Below, in pieces: positions 12,001 through 19,000 of a stretch of 64,000 bases of DNA. This DNA comes from Notospermus geniculatus. Taxonomy: Eukaryota > Nemertea > Pilidiophora > Heteronemertea > Lineidae. Position 1 is the first letter of the stretch, and each line of letters starts with the position of its first letter. Both the position numbers and the translations under genes were made by a program. Location: assembly GCA_002633025.1 (NCBI GenBank), contig NMRB01000147.1, forward strand, positions 9,984 to 73,983, in the 5' to 3' direction. The notes under the pieces are model-generated. The model did no database searches and was not told the DNA's origin. It saw nothing but the letters and a program-made list of their open reading frames with translations.

Positions 12001-14246
12001 AAAATGACTCTTAAAGGAGTTAGATGCCGAAGTTGTAAACAAGCTGGTTTGTTTACAAACATGGTCGGCAAACTAGTTTTATTCCTTCGTGCAGGTGGCA
12101 GCACCAGTAGCGCCCCGTGATCGTTAGACTGGTTCCCGGTCCGATGCAACTCACTCACGATATTCACGTCAGTACATATCACCGACAATAGGCGGCAGCA
12201 CCACAGGCGTCGCATGGATAGAGAACTAGTGAGTGAGTGTTTACAACTTGGACGTCCAGCTCCTTTAATGAGAAGTGGTTCAAGAAATATGGCAGTTTGA
12301 AAATGAAAACTGTCACATAACATTTGAACTGAACACGATCTGCCACTTAGATTTGGGGGATACACACCTTTCTTCTTCCCAAGTTTGTTTTTGGAGTGAA
12401 AAGTTGACAGGACATCATGATTAACTTCACTATTGCTATTTTGATTGGTTCCCTGTAAACAAACACAGCAAAGTTTAACGGTTCAATGCATATACATGTA
12501 CTTTGTGAAAGATTTCAACTTCCAATGATAATAGAGTTCCATACTGACAGAGGGTTACATATTAGGCCTACAAATCAAAAGTATTCAATGCTTCAGGTTC
12601 AAAGAAATCTCTATTTGTCATGAATACGTATCTTAACAGAAATAAAAGGGCCATAGAGAAAAATATGGAACAGGTGAAAGGTAACTGCTGAAAAGTCAAC
12701 AGCTGCTATGCTACTGCTAGCTATATAAGTCCTAATTGCTAATTCTCAAAAGTCCTGATAAATGGCATGCTTGGTTTCAGGCCCACCATGGTCTCAGTCA
12801 CCGTGATCAGCAGTTTGGTCTACTACAGAAGCTTCCAGGTCATTAGGCAATCTATTTAGAGCTTATAAAATAAACAATACAGCAACAACCAGCAGCATTG
12901 TGCCGTGGTGTGGCAGGGGTGGCATGCCGTGTTGTTCGGGTGCGGTAGGCCTATTTATTAAAGCCTAGCCTAGCTAGCCTACTTTTTACCGGTAGCCTAG
13001 GCCTACCGCGCGCACTACTAGTTATAGACATGGCCCATTGATTACGGTGCTATGTTTGCCAAGTTGGTTTTTGCATCCCATTTTGAAATCGTCCTTGTGA
13101 GAAAGCCAGAAAGTTTAACATAACAATTGACCCCTCGTCTTGTACCTTATTGCCAGTAGACCTAACCTGTGTAAACAGAATGGCGTGTATCTCGTCAACA
13201 CACGTGTGCAGACCGACCGATAGAAGTTGAAATTTTAGTTCCAAAGTTTCCATAATGCACGTTTTTGCCGTGGAAAAGCACTGGGAACGTCATGACGCCA
13301 ATGACGTAACGTCACGCCCGCCGCACACACGAATTTCGACCATTTTTCTGATGATTGCCTCAATAAAATCACTCTTTTCTAAATCTTCGATCATTTGGGT
13401 TCCAAAATTTTTGGATTGCCAATATCCAGAAGTAATCCTCTTTCCAATGGCCAAAAAGAAAAAAATTATTGGCACGCTAAATCTGATTTCTGCTAAGATC
13501 TTTAGGTTAGGAGATGGTCGAAAACTGGTCCGGGTGTCCCGTTATTTCTGGGCCATGTCTATAGAGTAGTATTAAAGCCTCACTGTATTGAATTTTACGA
13601 TATTTTCAAAGTGTTAGGAGAGTGTAGGTATAGGTCTCATAGCTCGGGAAGGTCCCAAAATACTTGCCTGATACGTACTTCAAAGAATCAAGCCCTAGTT
13701 TTCAGCACACATTGAAAAAAAACTGCAGGCAGAGCTCTAATGCATTCAGATAGAGCATAGTACATTTTACACTGCACTAACGTCGGAGGACGTAAGCACT
13801 TTCTGAATTCAATACAGTGAGGCTTTAAGTACGCCTAGGCTAGCGCTAGTCGCTACAGTACAGGGCTGACGGTTGGCCCCAGCCAAATCAAGATATAACT
13901 CTAGGCCTACAGATCAGTCCCAATTTTCCTTAAATTACTGAACAAAGGCATGCAGCAAATCACATACTAAGTGTATCTGTTCAATTTTCTCATTCGAGTT
14001 CGGCCGAAAATGTGTCTGAGCAGTGTCGCCATCTAACGGATTTTTTGTCGACATGTCAAAGCGTCGTCTTTGATGGGCGGTTGTAGCTAAACTTCGCGAC
14101 GGAAAATACTGCTGATCGGTTTTGGAAAGACGGACATGATTGTTCTTCACTTTCACATCGATTTGGGTGTTCAGAATTGTTTTCTTGAATAGTTTTATGC
14201 CGAGTTTCCTGTAAATTTCACGCGCCCGGCACCAACCAACCGCCAT
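35..14246 (-). CDS. VARS2: Mitochondrial valyl-tRNA synthetase, 22 coding exons
   Basis: Class I synthetase that charges tRNA-Val with valine in mitochondria and edits mischarged threonine. Coding exons from the 5' end on the minus strand: 14246-13968, 12452-12368, 11898-11682, 10263-10099, 8877-8796, 8574-8455, 8315-8207, 7380-7201, 6626-6502, 5773-5432, 5151-5049, 4911-4841, 4620-4495, 4212-4108, 3589-3442, 2958-2834, 2314-2159, 1756-1556, 1157-1049, 908-745, 617-483, 103-35. All junctions are GT..AG, phases agree, and the total is 3216 nt (1071 residues plus stop), close to the human VARS2 length as I recall it. Visible motifs are [13 protein letters not shown] (about residues 169-181), the editing-domain [11 protein letters not shown] (359-369), DTWFSS (608-613), GRKMSKS (680-686) and a charged C-terminal coiled coil (about 1005-1071). 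Wording such as [21 protein letters not shown] and LCDVYLESIKPVL fits the mitochondrial paralogue better than cytosolic VARS1. Exon 4 is duplicated (see 11131-11295). Confidence 0.95.
229..310. repeat. Short foldback element in the last VARS2 intron
   Basis: Two arms of 31 bp (229-259 and 280-310) are reverse complements at 29 of 31 positions; each begins GGTATACGAAAA when read inward. The loop is 20 bp. It looks like a very small MITE. Confidence 0.7.
1285..1445. mobile_element. MITE family 1, copy 1
   Basis: Inverted ends are GCTGCTCCACTTGTGAG on the left and its imperfect complement on the right, continuing into arms around TTGGCTCTCAATGGG. The family has a conserved middle with a TTGTTTGTTTC..GGCTT block. 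Related copies lie near 2399, 2993, 3640, 6835 and 7785, all in VARS2 introns. Confidence 0.65.
2399..2548. mobile_element. MITE family 1, copy 2 (diverged)
   Basis: The ends GTGCTGCTCC and GGAGCAGCAC are exact reverse complements. The inner arm AACTGCCCATTGAGAG is shared with the other copies. It lies in a VARS2 intron and the left half is degraded. Confidence 0.6.
2993..3160. mobile_element. MITE family 1, copy 3
   Basis: It shares the CTGCTCCACTTCTCA end, GGGCAATTCACC, the TTGTTTGTTTCC..ATGGCTTAC middle and GAGTTGCCCGTAGAGAG with copy 1. It lies just upstream, in gene orientation, of VARS2 exon 16. Confidence 0.6.
3640..4045. mobile_element. MITE family 1, copy 4, split by a nested element
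   Basis: The left part (3640-3758) and right part (4013-4045) match the two halves of the family. Between them is about 250 bp with its own inverted ends, described separately at 3759-4012. Confidence 0.6.
3759..4012. mobile_element. Nested MITE inside family 1 copy 4
   Basis: The ends GAGGGCGCCGCACAC and GTGTGCAGTGCCCTT are imperfect inverted repeats. The flanks (CTTGAG versus CTTTAGAG) look like a diverged target duplication, because uninterrupted family members read CCCATTGAGAGCC here. The interior has paired GCGACTA..ATCGC stretches. Confidence 0.5.
4108..4212 (-). CDS. VARS2: VARS2 exon 14, KMSKS exon
   Basis: This exon encodes residues 669-703, including [15 protein letters not shown]. 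The mobile KMSKS loop binds ATP and the adenylate in class I synthetases. It is exactly 35 codons, phase 0 at both ends. Confidence 0.95.
5132..5385. repeat. 69-bp minisatellite carrying copies of a VARS2 splice acceptor
   Basis: About 3.5 units of 69 bp. Each holds AAACATCTGAATCATACTGC followed by AAGAACAATACAGGATGCAA, then a CTTTAGACTTGCTAAC spacer. On the minus strand this is the polypyrimidine-CAG acceptor plus the first 17 bp of VARS2 exon 11 (TATGATTCAGATG...). The exon-proximal unit at 5135-5154 is the one that leads into the full exon. Partial copies also occur at 4405-4470, in another intron. Confidence 0.85.
5883..6137. mobile_element. TTAA-flanked MITE, family 2 copy 1
   Basis: The ends are AGCCACACTGTATTGAATT and its complement (AATACTGTGAGGCT), each flanked by TTAA (5879-5882, 6138-6141), as in piggyBac or Kolobok-type elements. 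An inverted second copy is at 13576-13824. Confidence 0.75.
6835..6985. mobile_element. MITE family 1, copy 5
   Basis: It contains GAGTGGGCAGTTCAAC, the TTGTTTGTCTC..ACGGCTTAC middle and GAGTTGCCCATAGAGAGCC, then CACGAGAAAACTC. It sits in the intron between VARS2 exons 8 and 9. Confidence 0.6.
7034..7158. mobile_element. MITE family 4, copy 1
   Basis: The arms GGCTGATATTTATAAAAGC and its complement (TTTTATGAATACCAGCC) enclose AGCAAATGCTTTTACTT and its partner AAGCATTTGCTAAC. Relatives are at 20155-20272, 51930-52050 and 58821-58945. Confidence 0.75.
7201..7380 (-). CDS. VARS2: VARS2 exon 8, editing-domain core
   Basis: This exon encodes about residues 353-412 of the CP1 editing domain: [28 protein letters not shown] and [17 protein letters not shown]. 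The TTRLET and GD elements match the hydrolytic pocket that removes mischarged Thr in the IleRS/ValRS/LeuRS family. The key residues appear intact, so editing is probably retained. Confidence 0.93.
7447..7660. mobile_element. hAT-like element with repeated ACCACCCTGTTT motif
   Basis: The ends CAGTGTTCTATCCAG and CTGGCTAGAACATTG are inverted. Inside, ACCACCCTGTTT with variants recurs five times. The GATAAC flanks look like part of a target duplication. Two further copies are in the duplicated exon-4 region (10420-10643, 11447-11663). Confidence 0.6.
7785..7957. mobile_element. MITE family 1, copy 6 (inverted)
   Basis: The outer arms TTGGCTCTCAATGGGCAAC and GCCCATCGAGAGCC are inverted. The middle reads GTCATTGGCCTCGGTATAAGCC, the complement of the other copies, so it is in the opposite orientation. 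Confidence 0.6.
8631..8686. repeat. Perfect 23-bp-arm hairpin
   Basis: CAGGCACTTTCTAGTAGAG.. at 8631-8653 is the exact reverse complement of 8664-8686, with a 10-bp loop. It sits in the intron between VARS2 exons 5 and 6 and abuts a GACCCCGATTGGGGTC palindrome. Confidence 0.8.
9124..9863. mobile_element. 740-bp pogo/Tc1-like non-autonomous element
   Basis: The inverted ends CAGTAGAACTCGCGTAACT and its partner (GTTACGCGAGTTCTACTG) are flanked by TA on both sides (9122-9123, 9864-9865). The termini resemble the CAGT-GAACCTC ends of pogo/Tigger elements. The interior carries many AAGTCGTCA/AAGTCGTCAT subrepeats near both ends. I see no transposase. It lies in the intron between VARS2 exons 4 and 5. 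Confidence 0.8.
10099..10263 (-). CDS. VARS2: VARS2 exon 4 (gene-proximal copy)
   Basis: This exon encodes residues 195-248, including [13 protein letters not shown], a conserved ValRS signature in the Rossmann fold, and KLWKEQ. It ends with two bases of a Gln codon completed by exon 5 (KGDQIYEQM). The twin exon at 11131-11295 encodes the same residues. Confidence 0.93.
10420..10643. mobile_element. hAT-like element, copy 2, next to duplicated exon-3 donor
   Basis: Its ends are CAGTGTTCTCGCCAG and CTGGTTAGAACA. The flanks ATCCTTAC and ATTCTTAC match at 7 of 8 positions, consistent with an 8-bp target duplication. The right-hand flank contains the splice donor of the truncated exon-3 copy. 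Confidence 0.65.
10656..10836 (-). pseudogene. Truncated duplicate of VARS2 exon 3
   Basis: This repeats the 3' part of the HIGH-motif exon with its GTAAGA donor. It breaks off after the codons for [10 protein letters not shown] and then runs into unrelated sequence (AATTTAGTAGGCC). The acceptor and the first 12 or so codons are missing, so it cannot be spliced as a normal exon. It lies between the two exon-4 copies and marks one edge of the roughly 1.03-kb tandem duplication. Confidence 0.8.
11131..11295 (-). CDS. VARS2: Duplicate of VARS2 exon 4
   Basis: A second complete copy of the exon at 10099-10263, beginning [18 protein letters not shown]. It has the same length (165 bp), the same intact acceptor and GTATGT donor, and the same protein translation. 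I saw two substitutions in the coding part, both synonymous (GAA AAG to GAA AAA, and GCC ACC to GCT ACC). Because 165 is a multiple of three and both ends are in register, including both copies would keep the frame but repeat 55 residues of the catalytic core. Using only one copy gives the normal protein. It is either an alternative exon or an assembly artefact. Confidence 0.75.
11447..11663. mobile_element. hAT-like element, copy 3, next to the live exon-3 donor
   Basis: This is the duplicate of the element at 10420-10643, lying against the donor of VARS2 exon 3. On the minus strand the flank CTTAC is the GTAAG of the donor. The other flank is a second GTAAGGA copy about 230 bp downstream. 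Confidence 0.65.
11682..11898 (-). CDS. VARS2: VARS2 exon 3, HIGH-motif exon (intact copy)
   Basis: This exon encodes about residues 122-194: the N-terminal catalytic entry ([21 protein letters not shown]) and the ATP-binding HIGH motif as HLGH in [17 protein letters not shown]. The acceptor is TTTTCAG (from 11899) and the donor is GTAAGA (11681-11676). It ends in phase 2 and splices to a codon-completing G in exon 4. A hAT-like insertion lies directly against the donor (see 11447-11663). Confidence 0.93.
12015..12264. mobile_element. TTAA-flanked MITE, family 3
   Basis: Inverted ends AGGAGTTAGATGCCGAAG and its partner ending CCAGCTCCT, with the GTTGTAAACA / TGTTTACAAC arms inside. It is flanked by TTAA on both sides (12011-12014, 12265-12268). 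It lies in the intron between VARS2 exons 2 and 3. Its termini are unrelated to family 2. Confidence 0.75.
13576..13824. mobile_element. TTAA-flanked MITE, family 2 copy 2
   Basis: It has the same family as 5883-6137 in reverse orientation. The inverted ends AGCCTCACTGTATTGAATT and TTCAATACAGTGAGGCT are flanked by TTAA at 13572-13575 and 13825-13828. It lies in VARS2 intron 1. Confidence 0.8.
13968..14246 (-). CDS. VARS2: VARS2 exon 1, mitochondrial targeting region
   Basis: This exon encodes residues 1-93, starting [16 protein letters not shown]. It is rich in Arg, Lys and hydroxylated residues and has almost no acidic residues in the first 30 or so. That fits a cleaved mitochondrial presequence, possibly cut near [16 protein letters not shown] (inference). 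The start ATG sits in a favourable AACATGG context. The exon ends at a GTATGT donor (13967-13962) in phase 0, matching the phase-0 start of exon 2. No homology supports this exon on its own. The evidence is the open frame, the donor and the phase match. Confidence 0.8.
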
Positions 14247-14250
14247 GTTG
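14240..14250 (-). promoter_or_regulatory. YY1-like motif over the VARS2 start codon
   Basis: The minus strand reads CAACATGGCGG, matching the AANATGGCGG core bound by YY1 in animals and often found over start codons of housekeeping and mitochondrial genes. The match is seen directly. Its function is inferred. Confidence 0.35.
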
Positions 14251-14795
14251 GATTTTAATGTTGCAACTTCTGTTTTTCAAAATTTGACATTGTTTATTAT
14301 AAAGATGTACGATTTAAAGAGAATAGAAGAAAGTAAATTTTATATAAAAAGTAGTAATAAAGATTTTAAAAATATAATACGTACGATAAAATGATTCATA
14401 AAGATTTGGCATATTACAAATCAGTACCGGTATCTATGCTACATTTCTGGGATTCCCCTTAGCTGGTTTTCCCCTACATTAGCATTGCAATACTGTCTCT
14501 TATTATTGTGAAAATGAAAGTCAATCTCACTTTGACTGCACAAATTTCTGTCGTTTTTGTGATTATTTTGTAAACAAGAATTGAAACGAATACAGGACGT
14601 GACGTGGGAAACACTTTAGCTGCACTTAGTTTCATTAACAGTCGCGAAAAGTAGGTAAAAACAGCCCAAATTAGTGTCTAGACTGTCCAAGTTGACTCAT
14701 TTCAGCCTAGGCCCTAGCCTGCCTACACTACAGCGAGATTGCGCAATAATGCGTCGAATCACTTATAGGGGCCTATACATACAGGAACTTGTACC

Positions 14796-15464
14796 ATGGA
14801 ATCTATGGCAAGCCGTTTGTTCATTTAATCAAATCAACCAGTTTTTTTAAATACCTGTTTTTTTATTTAAAAAACTAGGTTTCATTTATTCCATTGCAAA
14901 GAATCTTGTTTTTTTTAAAAACGTGTTTTTTTAGTCAACTGTTCATTTATTCAAAAAATCCTAGTTTTTTTACCTGAGTGGAAAAAAACTTGTTTTTTTT
15001 TTTAAAAACAGGTTTTTAAAAAACTAAACTATATTGTTTTTTTAAAGGACACCAAGTTTTTTTAAAAATGAAGTTGGTTTATTTTGATACAACTCGCCAT
15101 TTGTCCAATAAAAGGAAAAACATGAGTTTTTTTGGCAAGCCGTTTGTTCATTATTAAATAAACCGTTTTTTTAAACAGGTTTTTAAAATAAACTTGGTTT
15201 TTGTTTAGATTGTTTTTTTATTTAAAACAAGTTTTTTAAAAAGCAACTTGTTTTTTTAAAAACTATTTTTTTTAAAACCTAGTTTATTTTCTGCAAAATG
15301 GAAAAATCTGGGTTTTTTTTCAAAAAAAACTGGTTTTTTCCAGATTCTGTAAGAAAACCAAGATTTTTTTCGAAAAAACTAGTTTTTCAATAAAAAACAG
15401 GTTTTAAAAAAAGGTTTATTTGATTAAATGGGCAAACGGCTCGCCATGTAATCTATCATGGTCC
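14796..15464. mobile_element. Element made of alternating T-runs and A-runs with inverted ends
   Basis: The ends ACCATG..ATCTATGGC and AAGCCGTTTGTTCATTTAAT are matched by the inverted right end (ATTAAATGGGCAAACGGCT). Nearly all the interior is repeats of the form AACTTGTTTTTTTAAAA, giving many short hairpins. A partial internal copy of the terminus occurs near 15130. I see no coding capacity. Confidence 0.7.
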
Positions 15465-15557
15465 GAAGGGTCAAAAGAAAGGGATGCATTGCCCGTAACC
15501 CAGAGCGTCACCCTTGCTGACGGAAAAACAAGGTACTTTTTTAGGAGTGTCCCACCG

Positions 15558-15917
15558 GCCATGTAAAAAATTGTTGGTTAGCATCCTACCTCTCAGTTTT
15601 CTGAGGAGGGCGGGAGTTTTTTTTCCTTTTTAGCCCGCTTGGCCGCCTTTCTTTGACATGCCTGTTACCATAGTAACCATGGCAACATGAGGGAAATTTC
15701 AAATGTACATGTAATAGGCATGAATTGTAATAAAAACTATTTTCTATCCTAAACTGTGTTGTTTTATTTAACTTAGCATCCCAGCCTACAATTTTATCAC
15801 TCATTTGGCGTTTTTTAAAAGGTTTTTTGAAAATAAAAATAAAAAAACAATTTTTTTGAGGAGGGTGATTTCTCTGGCGGGAAGGGGTGCTAACCAACTA
15901 TTTTTTCACATGGCCTA
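15558..15917. mobile_element. MITE with GGCCATGTAAAAAATTG ends
   Basis: The left end GGCCATGTAAAAAATTGT then TGGTTAGCATCC is matched at the right by GGGTGCTAACCAAC then TATTTTTTCACATGGCC. Two GAGGAGGG-type subterminal blocks are also inverted. It is about 360 bp and lies just upstream of the TIR gene. Confidence 0.75.
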
Positions 15918-16009
15918 TTCTAGGGCATCAACATGAATAAAAATGTTTCAATGTCTTTCTTCTAGATCTTACGATTTGATGCGAAGCCCAGCTGCGACAG
16001 TTTGCTGAA

Positions 16010-19000
16010 ATGGCAGCATACAGAATGTTGGATGTTCTCCCATCTTCCGTCAGCTCAAGATTCTGCAATTGTGAGCTTTCTGGTATTTTGTGTCTCTTTC
16101 CATGCAAAATATTTTCAAAAATATTAAATCTCAGGGTAATTTGATGATGCGACGTCTTTTGTTTTAGCTTATTAGCTAATTAGTGCGTTCTAAGATGCGT
16201 CTCATTCAATTCCTTTTGACGGTAGACCCCGCAGGTGCCGTCATTTTCGTCATATAATTTGTACTTTTATGGTATTTTGACACGTTTTATTTACAACGTC
16301 TATTTACCACGTTCCAAAAATTCACAACGTCATCCTGAGAACATCAGGGGATGTCGTCACCGTTGTGTGCGGTGGTCGCGAACGGAGCGAGCACTAATGA
16401 TGTTCTCAGGATGTTAACAAAGGCTTCCCAAAAAGTGTGTGACCAGGTATTCACAACCTAAAGAATCACGTCTATTCACTTTCGGTGTTCAAATTCCAGC
16501 AAGAAGGGAAAATACACAAACCTACGTGAAGGTTTAACGGTTATGTAAAGTTACTCGAAATCTCGAATTTTTGACGCAAAAATCTGACTAACTGCACAAA
16601 AAAATTGGGAAAATAAGGGTCGGGGACCTCGGGAACCATCATAAGAAGGTGCCCCGAACCTTATTTTCTCAATTCAGTTTGCAATCAGTCAGATTTTTTG
16701 CGTCAAAAATTCGAGATTTCGAGTCACTTTTCATTACCGGTACCCTTAATCATTCACAGTTATGACTGGCCAAATTAGTCTGGCCCCTTGTCACTATCAT
16801 GATAATTTTCCACAGGCCTATACTTTTTAGGTCTGAACGGCCATGGAAAGCGGTATGAATCTATTGAAAAATGGACAATTGCTGCTGAAGGCAAGCCTGA
16901 AGTGGTGAAGGAGAAGATACTTTCAATCGATGGAAATCTACCGGATTATTCTGTCATCAGTGCAGAGAAGTATGCCATCAGGATGCCTTCCCATGAAATG
17001 TGCGTTAGACAGTCGGTGAAGATGACAGTGAACACAGAATTCCCCCTTGGAAAAAAATCACCGGATATGCTTATAGAGGACCGAGTCATTCATATCAAGA
17101 AGACATTCTATGTGAGAATACCACTGAAAAAAGAAGTCGACGCAGGTGAGGTGTTGGCACAGAGACATACAATGTAGGCCTATACCATTACATCGTGGTT
17201 TCCTTGCAGTGGCACTTCCCGTATCCGGAACCCATCATGGCCGACTTCATGCACATCTGTTGAATGAAGAAATTAGTTCTAAAACTAAAAGATGTATTAG
17301 TTTTGTTACGTTTTGTATATACGGCGTTGTCTTTAGATATTAGTAATCGGTGTAGGCAAAAATAGTAGGCCTAACGCTTCCTGCTTTACAAATTTGGCTT
17401 AGGCTAGGCGGAAGATTTTATTTCAAAAGAAACACGTTTTCCTCTTCCAGGTGGTGAAGCTCCTTGCAAGAATGTTCTTGCAACTCTGGTGATGGTCACT
17501 GCCCACTGTCAGCTGAGTGCTACAATTCCTGGTAATTTTAAAACCAAACTGTCTGTCCAATCCTTTTCATTGATAGATAAGAATTTGGAAGTAGGCCTAC
17601 CCGCAGAAAATGATGTTCTTGCTGCATTGAAAAGTTTGCGAAAATCCAAACTATGACATAAGGAATGCTTCTCTCTCTGCACATTTGAATTTAAAAAAAA
17701 ATCCACTGCCCCAGTAGTTAGTAATTTTTATCCATTGCCGTTTTAGGGCATGGTGTGATTAAAATCCCCTCAATGGAGGAGATTTTGGCATTTCCTGGCA
17801 GCAGTCTTTTAAGTCATCCAGAGCCAGTTTCTGACACAAGTAGCATGGTCAACACGGATGTTATGCCGAGTGCCGCTTTTACAGAAGGAGAGAAGATGCA
17901 TGATGGCCGCTCTGAGGTCAAGGACACTGGGATGAAGGTACATGGTGGCCGTTCTGAGGTCACAGGGCAAGTTGATGGCTTTGCGCTGCTGACTGAGGAG
18001 GCAGAGTCTAGTTTGAAGACCGACGACTATTTTAAAGGATACCACTGCTGTGACGCACTGTTCCTTGCATGCACACAAGAAGGCAACACATTCCTTGAAA
18101 AGTTTCGCCGTAAATATTCAGACCTCCCTCCAAGCTCAAACAAACCGGTGATCAAAACAATCGATGATTACCATCCTTATGGTATAGAAAAGGAGTGCGA
18201 AGCCATCTGGAGGGCAACGAAAATAATTGTTTATCTTACGCCTGAGGCTGAAGAATCTTATCAAAGTTTGATGGAGTTTGCTGGGATGACAGAGTACGAA
18301 CGAAATGATTACATGTTCATTCCTGTGGTGCCAAAAGGTGAGAACTTATTTTTTGCCAGTGAGAGGTGAAATATGACAAAGCTGAATTTTTTAATACCCA
18401 TTCTGCCACACTATCACCAACTCTCTTGGAGTTGTTCATTGCAAAATAATAATTCGCTGTAGAAAAACGTCACCTGAAGAAACATGTATTTGGCATATTC
18501 TGTGCATACTTCAGAAAAACTTGTCCCAGTAGGCTACCATACCCATGGGGTATAAGCCCCCTCCGCAATTTTTTCAAGACCAAAAGCGAACAGCCATCAC
18601 AAGGGAGGAAGAGACTTAAAAAAACATTGTTTTGCTTTTGAAATGCCAGAAATTGCAACTAAAGAGCAGTTCTTATTTTTTCTGCACAAGAAGAATTCCG
18701 GGTCATTTGTACAGCAAGCTTTAGCCTTGTGGGGTTCACCTCCCCCTTTTCATGAGTAGTGCTGGATCCGATCCCTTCTTCATGCAAACGGAGTGAAGCT
18801 CTGTTACTGTAATGTACTTTCAGGAAAAGGTGATGAAGCCCGTAAACTACAACGTCGGCTATCTTTCTTGAAACATATTAAAGAAGTAAAAGAGGAAGAC
18901 CTTCTTTCTGAAAATTCGGAAAATCAGACACTGATGGAAAATATCATGAGTCAACGCCAGGCAACTGGAGAATTTGTACATGAAATGAGCATGAAAGAAA

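Larger units (their letters stand above)
14247..16009. other. Intergenic spacer between divergent VARS2 and TIR genes
   Basis: About 1.76 kb with no gene seen. It should hold both promoters. Much of it is occupied by two inverted-ended elements (14796-15464 and 15558-15917), leaving about 550 bp beside VARS2 and about 90 bp beside the TIR gene. Confidence 0.7.

Noticed and set aside
11853-12365. 170-residue minus-strand frame
   Set aside because: It runs through a TTAA MITE and intron sequence and only touches VARS2 exon 3 in another frame.
35-14246. Cytosolic VARS1 as the identity of the synthetase
   Set aside because: There is no N-terminal GST-like extension, the N terminus looks like a mitochondrial presequence, and diagnostic stretches ([29 protein letters not shown]) fit VARS2 better.
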